From contig NEEC01000021.1 of NCBI GenBank assembly GCA_002189035.1, positions 1,364,001 through 1,428,000 on the forward strand: a stretch of 64,000 nucleotides of DNA. The letters are read 5' to 3'. The notes under the pieces were generated by a model. That model made no database searches. It saw nothing but the letters and a program-made list of their open reading frames with translations, and had not been told where the DNA came from. Both the position numbers and the translations under genes were made by a program. Below are positions 45,150-58,248 of the stretch, one piece after another; position 1 is the stretch's first letter; the number at the start of each line of letters is the position of its first letter. The DNA is from Utricularia gibba. Lineage: Eukaryota; Streptophyta; Magnoliopsida; Lamiales; Lentibulariaceae.

Positions 45150-48100
45150 ATGGATTTCGTGTCCAAGTATCAGGTAAAAGATGTTACTCTCTTGGTGAAG
45201 TTGCCCCCACCTCCCCGCCTTTTTTTGTTGAATTGGCTAGATCATCTACTGGCCTGACAAGCGCGGTTTCCATAACAGGGTGTCGTGGGCCGTGTTTTCG
45301 GGAATGATAATTCTGCTGCCAATTATGATAGGTGATTTCTATTTTCCCTTCTGTAATTTCAATATGTGCAAAATGCCTTCTTTTCATGTGGGCATATAAA
45401 ATTTACATTGCATGTGTTGATGAATCATGTGGTGTTTTATGTATTGGAAAAGACCTGTGGCTAAGCAGCTGCATGTAGATGATTTCGAGATAAAATAAAA
45501 AACCAACGATCTTCCGTATATGGCTTTTTGTTTATTTGTCACTTTGATATTGTGCTGTCCGCATCTTATTGGACTGATGATTTACTTTCGAAATTAGATA
45601 TGTTGAGAGGTTGCTTGATCGCATCAGTAGTGGCGTTCTTGCTGAGGATCGGAGGACTGCTATGGTTGAACTTCAGTCGGTTGTTGTTGAAAGTCATGTT
45701 GCTCAGTTAGCCCTGGGTGCAACAGGTTAAGTGATTTATTTTTGTGACGTAATTGTTATCAGTTTAATGTCATCAAGGGTAGTGAAGTTCAAATCTTGCT
45801 CTATATCTCGGTGCAGGTTTTCCTGTCTTGCTAGGTGTATTAAAAGACGAGCGTGATGATACAGAAATGGTTTGTGTCTTTCTCGCGCATATTTTGAGAG
45901 ACAAGTTTTTATTTATTTATTTATTTTTCACTTGCATTGGGTCTCAAGATTAGTTTCATTTGGTGGCAAAACCGTCTTCTGAGAAGCATACATGTGAACT
46001 TATTTGTTCAAGATTCGAGTTTTTGCTCATTTTTCTATACTGCTGCATACTAAAAGCCATTAAATAAAATTCCCAATTAAATTTTCTCATTTTATTTAAA
46101 GGTTCGAGGTGCTCTGGAAACACTTGTTGGCTCCATAACCCCCATTGATCATGGTAGATCGTTGAAGAACGAGGTTCAGCCTGGTCTGATCAACAGCGAT
46201 TTGCTTTCTAGTGAAGTTGGAAGCATTTCTCTTTTTTTGAGTCTTCTGGTAAGGGATCTTCTACAAATATTCACTTCTACTGTATGAATCAAAGATTAGC
46301 TAAGTAATGAGTTTAACAGTCAGAGGAGGACTTCTACGTAAGATATTACACACTGCAACTGTTAACTGCCCTTCTGACAAATTCCCCAACTAGGTACGTA
46401 TTCTTGTCAAATTGTTTCCCCTTGAAGAATTTTAGCATCATGAAGGACGGGAAAAATTTCTCAGGATTCAGGAAGCTATTTTATCAATTCCTCGTGGCAC
46501 TACGTGTCTTGTGGATATGTTGATGGATCGTGAGGTATGATGTTGCTTACTTAGAAAAATTTTTCAGCCATATGTTGATGTTTAAATGCCTCCAGGTTAT
46601 CCGGAATGAGGCATTACTACTTCTAACATACCTGACTCGTGAAGCTGAGGTAACCTTACTGTTTCTGCATCATCGCATTTTGGGTCTTTTTTTGGTTATC
46701 AGCTGATCTTGATACATACCTAAAACCAATCAGGAAATTCAAAAAATCTTGGTTTTCGAAGGTGCTTTTGAGAAAATTTTCGGTATCATCAGAGAGGAGG
46801 GTGGTTCTGAAGGAGGTGTGGTTGTGCAGGTATTCATCATTATCTTCAAGCTGAGTATTCTCTTGAATTAAGCATGTTGATATCGTCAGCCGTTAATTTC
46901 ATATTTTCTGAACTTTTTTTTTTGTTATAGAACATTAGCATCTCATTGCCTTTATTTTTCTTATTGGTGTTTAATAGGATTGCCTTGAGCTACTAAAGAA
47001 TCTTCTACGCCATAATCCATCCAACCAGGTTGGTAGTCATTATGTCATCACGTCTTTACTTGGATATCCCTAGGTTCGTATGCTTTCTTTTGAATTGCTG
47101 CACTGATTCTGAAATTAATGGTAAACGTTACAGGAGTTGCTCAGGGAGATTGTGGGCTTTGATATGTTGATATCAGTTTTGAAGGTCAGAGGCAATTCCT
47201 ATAAGTTCACGGAGCAGAAGGTTGATTCTTCTCAGCTTGGATGGTTAATACTACTATATTCACATTCTCTGTGTATGTTCATTTAGTAACCTTTTTTTAA
47301 ATGATTTCGTGGCAGTAGACAATTAATCTGCTGAGCGCAATGGATATAGTGGGCTTGCTCTTGCATTCTGATTCACAGGCTGAGCTTGGGAAAGAATCCC
47401 CTATAATAGCCAATAAGACAGTATTAGCTCAGGTTTGACTGTATCTTTAAGCTTCTTTGCTGAAGATGAATCATTCAACCGATTGATCCTGAGCATTTCA
47501 ATATAATTCTAATAGACTTGCTTGTCATGCAGAAAAAGGTGTTGGATCATCTTTTAGTGCTTGGTATTGAGAGCCGGTGGGCTCCTGTGGCTATCCGCTG
47601 CAAGGTAAGACAATTACATTTTCTCAATAAGGTTACTGAGAGTAAATTTTACTCAACTAGTAGCATATGGATCATAGCCTGTATATTCTCCCATTGTATA
47701 AATATGAGGAATCTGAGTTTGCCTTTCGATTGTTTTTGTTGATAAACGATTGTGCAAGTATGCCATGCTATAGATCATGGAGAAAGTTGTTGAATTACCT
47801 AATGCACACCCTGAATTTGCAGGCACTGCAATGTGTGGCCGATGTAGTATCCAATCATCAGAAAAATTGTGATGCTTTTGCAGCAATGGTTCTTGGCGAG
47901 GAGCCAAATGTTGAGCCTGCTCTGAATTCTATTCTTAGAATTATTTTGAGAACTTCTAGCACACAGGAGTTTCTTGCTGCTGACTATGTTTTTAAGAGCT
48001 TTTGTGAGGTTTGTATCAGTAGTTTCATCATGATAATTAGTATGATGAAATTGACTAATTTTATGCAGTTAATCCTTCATTGTTTTGGATATGCTATTAT

Positions 48101-50201
48101 TCATTTTGATTTAACATTTTATCTGGTACATTCATATCCAATCAATTATATGGTTAGAATTGCAGTATCTCATTTGCCACTTTTGATTTTAGAACAACCC
48201 TGAGGGCCAAAGAATGCTTGCTTCAACTTTGATTCCTCAACCTCAGCCAATGTTTAAAGCCCCTGTTGAGGAGGATGTCAACATGTCTTTTGGAAGGTCC
48301 TGATTTTATCATGATTCTTCATTTATTTTCAGTTCCTTGACTGTTGGTTTATTCATAACGTTCTTAAATTTAGTTGATGATTTTTCTTCTCCAGCATGCT
48401 ATTACATGGTCTAACGTCAAGTGAAAGCGAAGGAGATCTTGAGGTAATGTTGCGTTCATATTTTATGCTTAATTTTCTCTATTGAGAAATCATTATTAAG
48501 GCCAATTAAGAATCCTTCATATGAGCAAGACCACCGTCTTTAAAATTCATAGTATATTATCGTTTTCCCACTTTGACCTTTTTTTTCCTTTGCAGAGTTG
48601 CTACCGAGCTGCAAGTGTTCTTTCTCATGTGATCAAAGATAATAATCAATGCAAGGAGAAGGTATTGATATCCATTTTTTTGGTTTATGTGCGTATAGAA
48701 CTTTTAGTTTCTTGGTGGGTTGCATCTCCCTAATACCATGGAGTGTCTTTGATGATTCTGCTAAGCTCTTGTGGTATGTTTCCATGCTTTTTTTTTACCT
48801 TACGGGAAGTCGCTGCAGGTTCTCCAAATTGACCTTGAGGCCCCAATGCCATCGTTTGGAGGGCCAGAGTCACTGATGCATCGTATGGTTAGGTACCTAG
48901 CACTTGCTTCTTCGGTAAAAAGCAGAGACGGAAAAGCCAGCACATTTGAGTCCGTCTATTTCCACCCAATCATTCTGAAACTGCTGGTGATATGGCTCTT
49001 TGACTGTCCAAGAGCTGTCCAATGCTTCATTGATTCACGCCCTCATCTAACCTACTTGATTGAGTTAATGTTAAGTGAAAATTCTACTCCATTTACGGTT
49101 GGGTTGGCTGCTCTACTCCTTGGAGAGTGTGCTGCATATAATAAAGCCACTGAGAAAGGAAAGAATGCTATCAGCATTGTTGATCTCATAAGCCAGAGAA
49201 TTGGGCTTACTTCATACTTCTGTAAGTTCGATGAGATGCACAAGAGCCTACTCTTCACTTCAGAGGGGCCAAATCAAGGGCATAAACCATTGACCAGATC
49301 CCCTGCTGCTAGCATGTCTGAGATTGAAGATGTTGAAGAAAATGAGACCAGTGATCTCAGGGGCAACCATGAAGTCATGCTTGCCAAGGTCCTTGATTCC
49401 CAGTTTGTTCAGTTTGTCAGGGGGCTGGAGGCAAATATCAGAGAACAAATCATTTCTATCTACAGTGATCCAAAGAGCCAAGTTGCAGCTGTCCCTGCGG
49501 AGCTTGAACAGGTTCCAGGGGAAAGCAACGAAGACTATATCAAACGTCTAAGACAGTTTGTGGAGAAGCAGTGCATTGAGATTCAGGTAGTTTTGTTCAT
49601 CATGCCTGATTAGTTTGCCAATTGCTCAATAGACTACTTCCATATTCTAACACATATTCTCCTCTTGGACTGTTATTTCATCTCCCAACAGGATCTTTTG
49701 AGCCGAAATGCAGCTTTAGCAGAAGATCTATCAAAAACTGGTGGAGCCGCCTCCTCTCAGCCTGACGGCGGTGGCTTAGACAGGCTTCAAGTTGAAACAC
49801 TGCGCAGGGATCTCCACAACACTTCCCAACAACTAGAGATCCTCAAAACTGAGAAATCCAGAGCCGAAGCTGAGGCCTCAGCATACCGAAACTCAGCCAG
49901 CAAGTTGGAGTCAGACCTGAAAAGCCTGTCTGATGCCTATAACAGTCTCGAGCATGTAAATCTTCAACTAGAGAAAGAGCTCAGAGAAGTGAAGAGTGGG
50001 GGAAGCCCAGACATAGACATAGAAGCCATAAAAGCTGAAGCTCAGATGGCCAGCGAAGCTGAACTGAACGACTTGCTGGTGTGCCTTGGACAAGAACAGA
50101 GCAAGGTGGAGAAGCTGAGTGAGAGGCTGATGGAACTCGGGGAGGATGTTGACAAGTTGCTGGAAGGAATTGGTGAAGAAGAAACGGAGCTTCAAGACTG
50201 A
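45150..50201 (+). CDS. GC6: Golgin candidate 6 (p115 / Uso1 vesicle-tethering factor homologue)
   Basis: A many-exon gene. The ATG at 45150 (MDFVSKYQ) is followed by GVVGRVFGNDNSAANYD and an armadillo-type globular head built from many short exons (VERLLDRISSGVLAEDRRTA, TGFPVLLGVLKDERDDTEMV, ILSIPRGTTCLVDMLMDRE, VIRNEALLLLTYLTREAEEI). A long exon (48819-49586) carries the Uso1/p115 conserved region (RMVRYLALASS, FTVGLAALLLGECAAYN). The final exon (49692-50201) encodes the coiled coil and an acidic tail ending GEEETELQD. Length is close to Arabidopsis GC6/MAG4 (about 910 residues). The protein tethers COPII/COPI vesicles at the cis-Golgi. The frame is consistent through all exons I followed. 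Confidence 0.92.
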
Positions 50202-50679
50202 TGATGAAGAGAAGTATTCTCCCCTGCAACTCAGTTCAGTGCACTGTCCACGTGGAATGCTTCTCATTGCTCACTTTTGTACAGTCCTGGATCATGTGTT
50301 TCATAATTTAAAATGTGTTAAAACATGAATTTTATTTATTTTATTTTATTTTTCAGGATTTTTATTTCGTAGATTAAATTTGAAATATATTTAATACATG
50401 AATTTAATTGTGTGTGGTTATGTTAATTATAATTCCAAATTATCTGAATGTATGTAAAAAAATTTAAATTTAAAATAAAATTGTTTATTTAATTTAAAAA
50501 GAATTGTTTTTTATATAGATGCTGGAAAGTGGTCTTCCATCCCGTGACAATCTCAACCATCCGCTGCAAACGATGTCAATCGTTGATTGCCGCCCGGTTG
50601 GTGACTTGGCGTGGTTTTGCAGACATTCACTTTCAAGTTTGAAGGCACTGATCATTTGCGGGCTGTATGATCATAGAGA
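50202..50679. other. Intergenic region, GC6 to NAGLU
   Basis: GC6 3' UTR and a compact promoter for the next gene on the same strand. AT-rich middle; no other gene. Confidence 0.6.
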
Positions 50680-53600
50680 ATGATGGGAACCAACAAAATT
50701 TCGAAGCTTTTGCTTGTTTTAACTTCATTCCTTGTCCTGTCACTGGGTTTCGGACTCCCTGTTATAGAAACGAAAGCTATACAGACTCTGCTGAGCCGTT
50801 TGCAGGCGAAGAAGGCGTCCCCCGAGGTGCAGGTATCTGCGGCAAAAGGCGTTCTTCAGAGACTCCTGCCGACCCATGTTGACAGCTTTGAATTTGAAAT
50901 TATATCCCAGGTCAGGATTTTATGGAATTTGAAGGGCTTGTACATGGGTCACGAGCTAATTTACAGGAGATTGAGTAAAGTTGTGGTATTATCTGTAGTT
51001 GGGAAAGAGGTCTTCGACATTTACATAGAGTTGGGTGAAGTTTGCGTAGGCTTTTAGTGTGGGACGGAAGTTTTCAACATTCCGTGTCACTGTTAATCTT
51101 GTTCTAGTTCAATGGGTTCCCAAAGCCTGATCTTTATCCTTGGTTGTACATGTTTATGGCATTTTCCTGGTATGTACACTAAGATGTTGGAGGTGAAAAA
51201 AGAAAGTCCCCATCGAAAGGCTAAATCTTGCTTCTAAAAGAAAAGCTCAAGTAAATATTGCCTGCTTAATAGGGAGAAGAGCATGAATGGGCGACCCTAT
51301 ACTTGACTGTGTAGTCCATTCATCATTAAAACATAACATAGGTCATTGCTTAACACAAACTGTCTCGGTGAGTGACTCTTGGTATAGATTGTTCTAACCA
51401 GATGTTGCTCTCCATGATAAGGAGGCATGCGGTGGAAACAGCTGCTTTAAGATTAGCAATGGTGAGAGATCCACCATAAATTCTGCTGAAATAAGGTGAG
51501 TGAAATCTATTATTTTTAAAACTCTGTATCTGGTTTTCGGGTTTTTGAAAGGCTAAATTGATCTATATTTCTATTCAGTGATGCATAACTGAAATCGCTT
51601 AGTTTTTCTGCAATATTCTAGATTTTCTGGGCAATTTTTCATAGGCATTTCAAAAATACTGATAACAATCTAGGATAAAAGGAACAACAGCTGTGGAAAT
51701 CACCTCAGGACTTCATTGGTACCTAAAGTACAGTTGTGGTGCTCATGTTTCTTGGGAAAAGACTGGTGGTGTGCAGCTTGATTCAGTTCCCAAACCAGGA
51801 CCACTTCCCTTGTTGAGAGATGGTGGTCTGGAGATCCATCGACCTGTACCTTGGAACTATTACCAAAATGTTGTCACATCTAGTTGTAAGATCTTCTTGG
51901 CAATGTATCTCTAATGAATCTCGGCGTTAACTAAAGCTATATTGCTATCAGCTTGCCCCACTATCTTAGGATTATTCAACTCATACAGATTCTTACGTTT
52001 GGTGGCAATGGGAAAGATGGGAAAGGGAGATAGACTGGATGGCTCTTCAAGGAATCAACATACCTCTTGCATTTACAGGACAAGAGGCAATATGGCAGAA
52101 AGTTTTTGCAGTATGTGTCTGATGAATACAGTAATTTTGGTCAAGTTTTGTTCATTTATTTTGATAATTGTGTCAAAATTGTCGGTAGTTATCTTCCAAG
52201 TTTTTTTTTTTTTTCATTTCTGCTTTTCACTTGGAATAACTTAATTCATAATGAAATATGACCATTAGTGAAAAAAGCTATTGGAATAATTTCCCATTAT
52301 CGGTGATCCATTGTGTGATCAGGAGTTTAATATCGCTAACCAAGACTTGGAAGATTTTTTTGGTGGACCTGCTTTTCTTGCTTGGGCACGTATGGGCAAC
52401 TTACACAGGTTTTCTTATTTTTTTTCTTCCTCTTCTTCTTCTTCTTCTTCTTTTTTATACTTTTGATCATCGATACTTCTCACTAGTTGTGCTAACATTT
52501 GGTTTATGTGTAGGTGGGGTGGCCCCTTGACCCAGAATTGGCTGGATAACCAATTGAATTTGCAAAAGAAAATACTATCTCGTATGTTAGAGTTGGGGAT
52601 GACTCCAGGTATGCAAAAGAAAATCTTGTTTTTCGCTTTCTGTTCTATCTTCAGCATAGTGGTCATGATTCTTAGCTGCGAGCCAGAGCAGTTGAAACCC
52701 AATATTTCATATTTTGGAAGATATGGTGGGAATAATGCTGATGTTTACTGGACAGTTCTTCCATCATTTTCTGGGAATGTACCAGCAGTTCTGAAGTCAA
52801 TTTTCCCCACTGCAAACATAAGCAGGCTTGGGAACTGGTACTCATTATCCTTTATGTTCATTGCTTTCTAATGCCTCCTCTATTATTTCATTTTGGGATC
52901 AGCTTACCATATTTGGCTTTCTCTTGACATGTTACAGGAACTCCGTTAATAGCAATTTGCAATATTGTTGCACATATCTTCTCAGCCCTTCTGATCCATT
53001 ATTTATCAAAATTGGAGAAGCATTTATCCAACACCAGATTAGAGGTGGGTTTGTTATATGCTTTTTTTGTATGTTAAATTTTCTTCCTTGAGCCATTGAA
53101 AAAAAAAAAAAAAAAACAAGCAGATCGTATGATTAGTAGTCTAAATTGGTATCCTGAGGGTAGAAGCGTATACGAAATGTCTAAATTTTATTAGTTGCTC
53201 CGTTGGTTCCATTTTATTAAGTTTCACTTACTCAATGAGTCACTTTTTTATGGTGTTAAACAACATTGCAGAGTATGGGAACATCACTGACATTTATAGC
53301 TGGTAATATCATCTTTTCAAACTGCATTTCTCTTTAAATCTCTCATAGAAAGTGGAAGTTCCTTGTGTGTGTATACTACTCATATCGTGTCATATTTATC
53401 CACGGGAATGATTGTCATTGCAGTGATACATTCAATGAAAATTCTCCCCCAACTAGTGACCCAGAATACATCTCATCTCTGGGTTCTGCAGTGTACAGTG
53501 CAATGTCAAAAGCCAATGGAGACGCTGTTTGGCTAATGCAAGTATGCTTCTCACATATGGTAGCTGATCTTACTCTCAGTGCATTTTAGAGCATACAGAT

Positions 53601-56017
53601 AGTCTTCTTATGGAAATCTTGATGCTGCCTTTTATTTTCCTCGTCTGATTTTACTTCTAGGTTTTTATTGATATCATGTGGATTAAGGAATCGCAGCTCT
53701 ATCCAAAGAAATAAAATTCATACAAATTATTGATATAACGTGTATCAACCATATTTCTCATTTCAACATTTTATGATCTCAGGGCTGGCTATTCTACTCT
53801 GATTCATCGTTTTGGAAGCCGCCACAGATGAAGGTGATAGCCAAAACTGATCATGTTAATTCTCACTTGCCTGGCATCACATATTGTTGAGCTAGTACTC
53901 AGTGATTCAATGTGTATGTGTACTTAATTTGGTTCACTTCTTGCAGGCACTTCTCCATTCTGTTCCTTTTGGAAAGATGATAGTGCTTGATCTGTTTGCT
54001 GATGTAAAACCAATCTGGAAAACATCTTCTCAGTTTTACCAGACTCCTTATATATGGTATGTGAAAGATTCAGTAATCTCCATCTATTGCTGGGAAAAAA
54101 TTGCTTCATCTTTTGCTGCTTTTCATGTTTTGGATTCCTTGATTGCTTGCGTTCGATTCAAGTTTCTGTTCATTGTTAGTGATACATGCCATATCTCAGG
54201 TGTATGCTTCATAATTTCGGTGGAAATATTGAAATGTATGGGGTATTAGATGCGGTCACTTCTGGGCCTGTCCTTGCCCGCACCAGTCAGAATTCAACCA
54301 TGGTACGCACACTCTAGTACATTAGATAGAAACATCCCTTCAGGTCATACTCTAGGGAGGCGTGTGAGTTTTTGTTTTGATTCCTTAATGAAATCATGTT
54401 CTAATCTTTCACATGAATTTGTGCTGGTTCCTGGCTACATATCAATTGCTGATTGTGTTCTGGATACTTTCCTTCAATGGACATTGCAAATTTTGACTGC
54501 TTTTGCTGTATGTTTATGCCATTTTGTAGATGTTAGTTGCTGTTCATTGTTCTGTTCAAGATGTATGTGTCCTTTCCCTTCACATTTCTTAAAATTTGGC
54601 ATCCTCATTGTCCACCTTCAGAACAGATTGGAGTGGGGATGTGCATGGAAGGAATTGAACAAAATCCAGTGGTATATGAACTGATGTCAGAAATGGCATT
54701 TCGACAAGATCCAGTACAGCTTGAAGTAAGTTTCATCATCTCCATGTGTTCTTTGTTGACCACAAAAATAATATGAGCTTGTATTGGCAGGACTGGTTGA
54801 CAGCATACTCTAGAAGACGATATGGTAAGTCTGTTGCTGAAGCTGATGCTGCATGGAAAATCCTTCTTCGGACAATATACAACTGCACAGATGGAATAGC
54901 GGTACATTTTCATTGTCTTCTAGGTTCAGAACTTGAGACTTGACACATTTCACTTTCAACTGGTAACAAAAAGGTTCCTCTTTCCCTGAAAGTTGATATC
55001 GTTGTTGAAATCAAACTATGTGCAGAATCATAATTCCGACTTCATAGTCAAATTCCCCATTGCTGATCTGTGGCTAAACAGAGACAAACTTGTCCGGATG
55101 CAGAGCATGAGACGGATCCTGAGTGAAGCTAACTTTGATTTGTCTCTGCCTCACTCATGGTACAATAAACAGGAGGCTGTTGCTGCTTTGAAGCTATTCA
55201 TTGATGCAGGAAAGGAACTTAATGGAGTTCCCACATACAGGTTAAGCCATTCTCCTCCAAATCATGAGCTTCGGCTGCAGTACAAAGTATAAACATTTCT
55301 TAACCGTTGCTTGGTTATAGTTATGATTTGGTGGACTTAACAAGGCAAACTCTCTCGAAGCTAGCAAATGAGGTGTATTTAGTTGCAATTCTGGCTTATG
55401 GGACTCGGAATATGGACTCCCTGAATTCTCATAGCCAGAAGTTCCTACAACTAATCAAAGACATCGATGAACTCCTCGCCACGGACAAGAATTTCCTGCT
55501 AGGGACATGGCTTGAGAGTGCCAAAAACCTGGCAGGGAGCGAGGATGAAAAGAAACTTGTAAGCATGCCTTCCTTACTGTACATCATCTTCCCCATACAT
55601 TCCTTTGAATCTGTGGCTGTTTCAGTTTGAGTGGAACGCAAGAACCCAAGTGACAATGTGGTTCGACAACACCCCATATCAGCAGAGCAAGCTCCATGAC
55701 TACGGTATGCTGAAAACCATGTGTTTCTTTACTTCAGATGACAAACTTTAACTTCCCTCTTCTGTTTCCTGTCATCAGCCAATAAGTTCTGGAGTGGGCT
55801 CCTGGAAGGATACTATCTCCCACGAGCATCAATGTACTTCACACGCCTGGTAAAGAGCTTGGAAGAAGAGGATGCAGATTTTCGACTGAGCAGATTCCGA
55901 ACAGAGTGGATTGCTTTCTCAAACCAATGGCAGCAAAGCACAGACAACTACACGGTTGAGGCCCGAGGCAATGCTCTCTCTGTAGCGAATAAGCTCTATC
56001 TGAAGTACTTGACATAG
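50680..56017 (+). CDS. NAGLU: Alpha-N-acetylglucosaminidase, GH89 (NAGLU / CYCLOPS1-type)
   Basis: About 18 exons from the ATG at 50680 ([20 protein letters not shown], signal peptide) to the TAG at 56015-56017. The sequence follows plant and animal [133 protein letters not shown], and a C-terminal helical domain ([20 protein letters not shown]). GH89 enzymes release terminal alpha-N-acetylglucosamine in lysosomes or vacuoles. In Arabidopsis the gene (CYL1) is needed in reproduction and embryo development. An intron contains a (TTC)n tract at 52425-52452. The frame stays open across all junctions I checked, including P-VLPSF at 52759. Confidence 0.92.
52425..52452 (+). repeat. (TTC)n pyrimidine tract in a NAGLU intron
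   Basis: A TTC/CTT triplet run inside the intron before the WGGPLTQNW exon. Confidence 0.85.
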
Positions 56018-56240
56018 CTGCATCACCAAGGAACTTGTGAATCCATTCCTCTGCTCATCTGCGCTCGAAACGCCTTATTACATAGTTATCATGAGAGACA
56101 GAAATGTGTACTATGAGATTCAGCTGATGTAATATATGGAAGGATATTTCCAAAGGACCCACTTCAGGAATCATTCATTTCCTCACGCTACCTTATCATA
56201 ATACCTATCCATCTCCTTTTTCTGCAGCTTGAAGCTTTCC

Positions 56241-56570
56241 ATGGCTTCTGCACTTCTGATCTGCTCTTTGTGCCACACCAAACCAGACCCGGCTGCGATT
56301 TTCCTTCGGAGAAACAGCAGAAGAAGAAGATCGATAGTTTCCTGTCATAGCCAAGATCCAGAGAAAGATGGGGTCCCTTTCATTCTACGCAAGATCATAG
56401 TGAAGCTTGGAAGAGGAGTGAAGGATAATCTGAGCCCAAAGAAGAAGGGAGATTGGAAGGATTTGACCCTGATGAGCTTATCATTTGCTGTGTATGTTTA
56501 TATCTCTCAGAAGCTTGTCTGTGCTTACTGTGCCTGGATGTCAATAGCTCAATCTCAGCAGCCATGGTGA
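56241..56570 (+). CDS. Small plastid-type single-span membrane protein of unknown function
   Basis: A single exon of 109 codons; the ATG at 56241 is the first in frame. Residues 1-38 are rich in Ser/Arg and poor in acids, like a chloroplast transit peptide. Then comes KDGVPFILRKIIVKLGRGVK and a conserved-looking KKGDWKDLTLMSLSFAVYVY with a hydrophobic span (about 78-100) containing CAYCAWM. I believe similar short proteins occur across plants but cannot name a function. It starts 223 bases after the NAGLU stop, on the same strand. Confidence 0.65.
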   Translation: MASALLICSLCHTKPDPAAIFLRRNSRRRRSIVSCHSQDPEKDGVPFILRKIIVKLGRGVKDNLSPKKKGDWKDLTLMSLSFAVYVYISQKLVCAYCAWMSIAQSQQPW

Positions 56571-57204
56571 CAGCTTGATCCCCCTTCTTCTCCTGGCTCT
56601 TGCCCAGAATCTGCTCAATGCAACTACTGTAAAAATGATGATATTTTCACTGTTTCATGTTCCAATGGTGTAATAACATCATTAAGATTGAACTAATTCT
56701 ATTTACAACTTGGTTTATTCTAGATTCAACACCTTTTCGTTCATCGAAACTTCGTTTTTAAGGATTCGATGAAGATAACTTTAAAAGGTTAAAGAGCAAA
56801 AATATCTTATGTGAATAGCCTTTGCACATGAGTTGTCCAAAGGTCAAGGAAAGGGACAGCATTGGATATCTATTAAAATATCAAGAAAAGCTTTGATTTT
56901 TTTCCTGTTAGACCTAGGGATGAATTCCTATCCGGTTGTACAATACTTCCACTTAATATCATATTAAAAAAAAACGATTACAAATACATAATAAATATAT
57001 ATCATAGTAAAAAAATTTAGATCCAATCAATTATTAATTATTTAAAATTAGGAATTAAAATTGATGAACAATTCTACATGCAACCAAGGGGCGCATGACA
57101 TTCCATTTTGGTCCATCCCACTACATGCTAATGAGGGGCGGCACACAGACAAGGGCTTCAACCATTCTTGAATCGTTACGCAAATAGTATACAACAAATG
57201 AATA
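56571..57204. other. Intergenic region left of the GULLO duplication
   Basis: 3' UTR of the small gene and AT-rich DNA. The minus-strand 123-codon frame (57048-57419) overlaps the duplicated non-coding segment and is not convincing as a gene. Confidence 0.5.
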
Positions 57205-58248
57205 TACAAAATGTCTACGAAACATAGTCTTTCGTTTAAAAAACAAACATATGAAATATCAAGTTGCAAAACATGCATTAAGGATATAATATAAACAATT
57301 CGTAGTAGCCTCGTGCCCGCAAACTCGAGTTGAAAAGCATTGGTCTCATACTCTTCCCAATTATGTTGACATATCCAATAGACAAATGAATGGATTTGAA
57401 GCAATTTAGAACCTATCAATGAAGATACAAGCTATGTTTTCAACTCAATCTTGTTTGATCGATCGAAATCGGATTTAATCGATTAAACCCAATTTTTTTA
57501 CCGAACTGATTTCATATTGGTTCGATTTTAAATCCCGAGTTGAAAATAGTGATAATTGTAGAGATGAACTAGAAATAAATCATTCTTTTTAGATATGTTT
57601 ACGATCTCAATATATGTGTTGATAACTACGTCATTTTCTTGTAATATAAGTATGATTTATAATTTTAATCATATTTTTTAATATTCTTATATGATATAAA
57701 TATTATTAATCAAGTAAATTTCAATTTTATTTTCATATTAAACATATCTATCAAATATAATATTATTTTAAACGTAAAAAATGGTGTACAATTTTAATGT
57801 GTAAAATCTATCTACTAAGCATAAATAATATAAAATATGTTAAATTTGTCTAAAATTAATTAGACTATCGATTTAATTTAAAACTTTTTATTAAATAGTG
57901 ATTAAATAAAACATCCCTAAAATTAACATAAAACTATATACTAAACACAATCTTAATTATAATTACACGTAACGTATGTTTATTTAAACACAAATAATTT
58001 AAATATATTAGTGATTAAATTATTCGATGTATTTTAATATTCTGAAGGAATGTCGGTTGTTGTTAGGCAGAGAGTTGTTAAATATGAAGGTGGAACTTTG
58101 AATTTTAAGTCTGTGTAAAAGTGGATATGGTTTCTAATGCACGAAAATGAATCGTGAACGCCTTCTTTTCTCTTCTCCACTAAAAGTCACGTGTTGAATT
58201 GAAAAATCTGTCGTGGATGGAGGGAGTTTAAAATGTTGTTCAAGTTCC

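Noticed and set aside
57048-57419. 123-codon minus-strand frame
   Set aside because: Half of it lies in the duplicated non-coding segment, it is not preserved in copy 2, and it has no family match.
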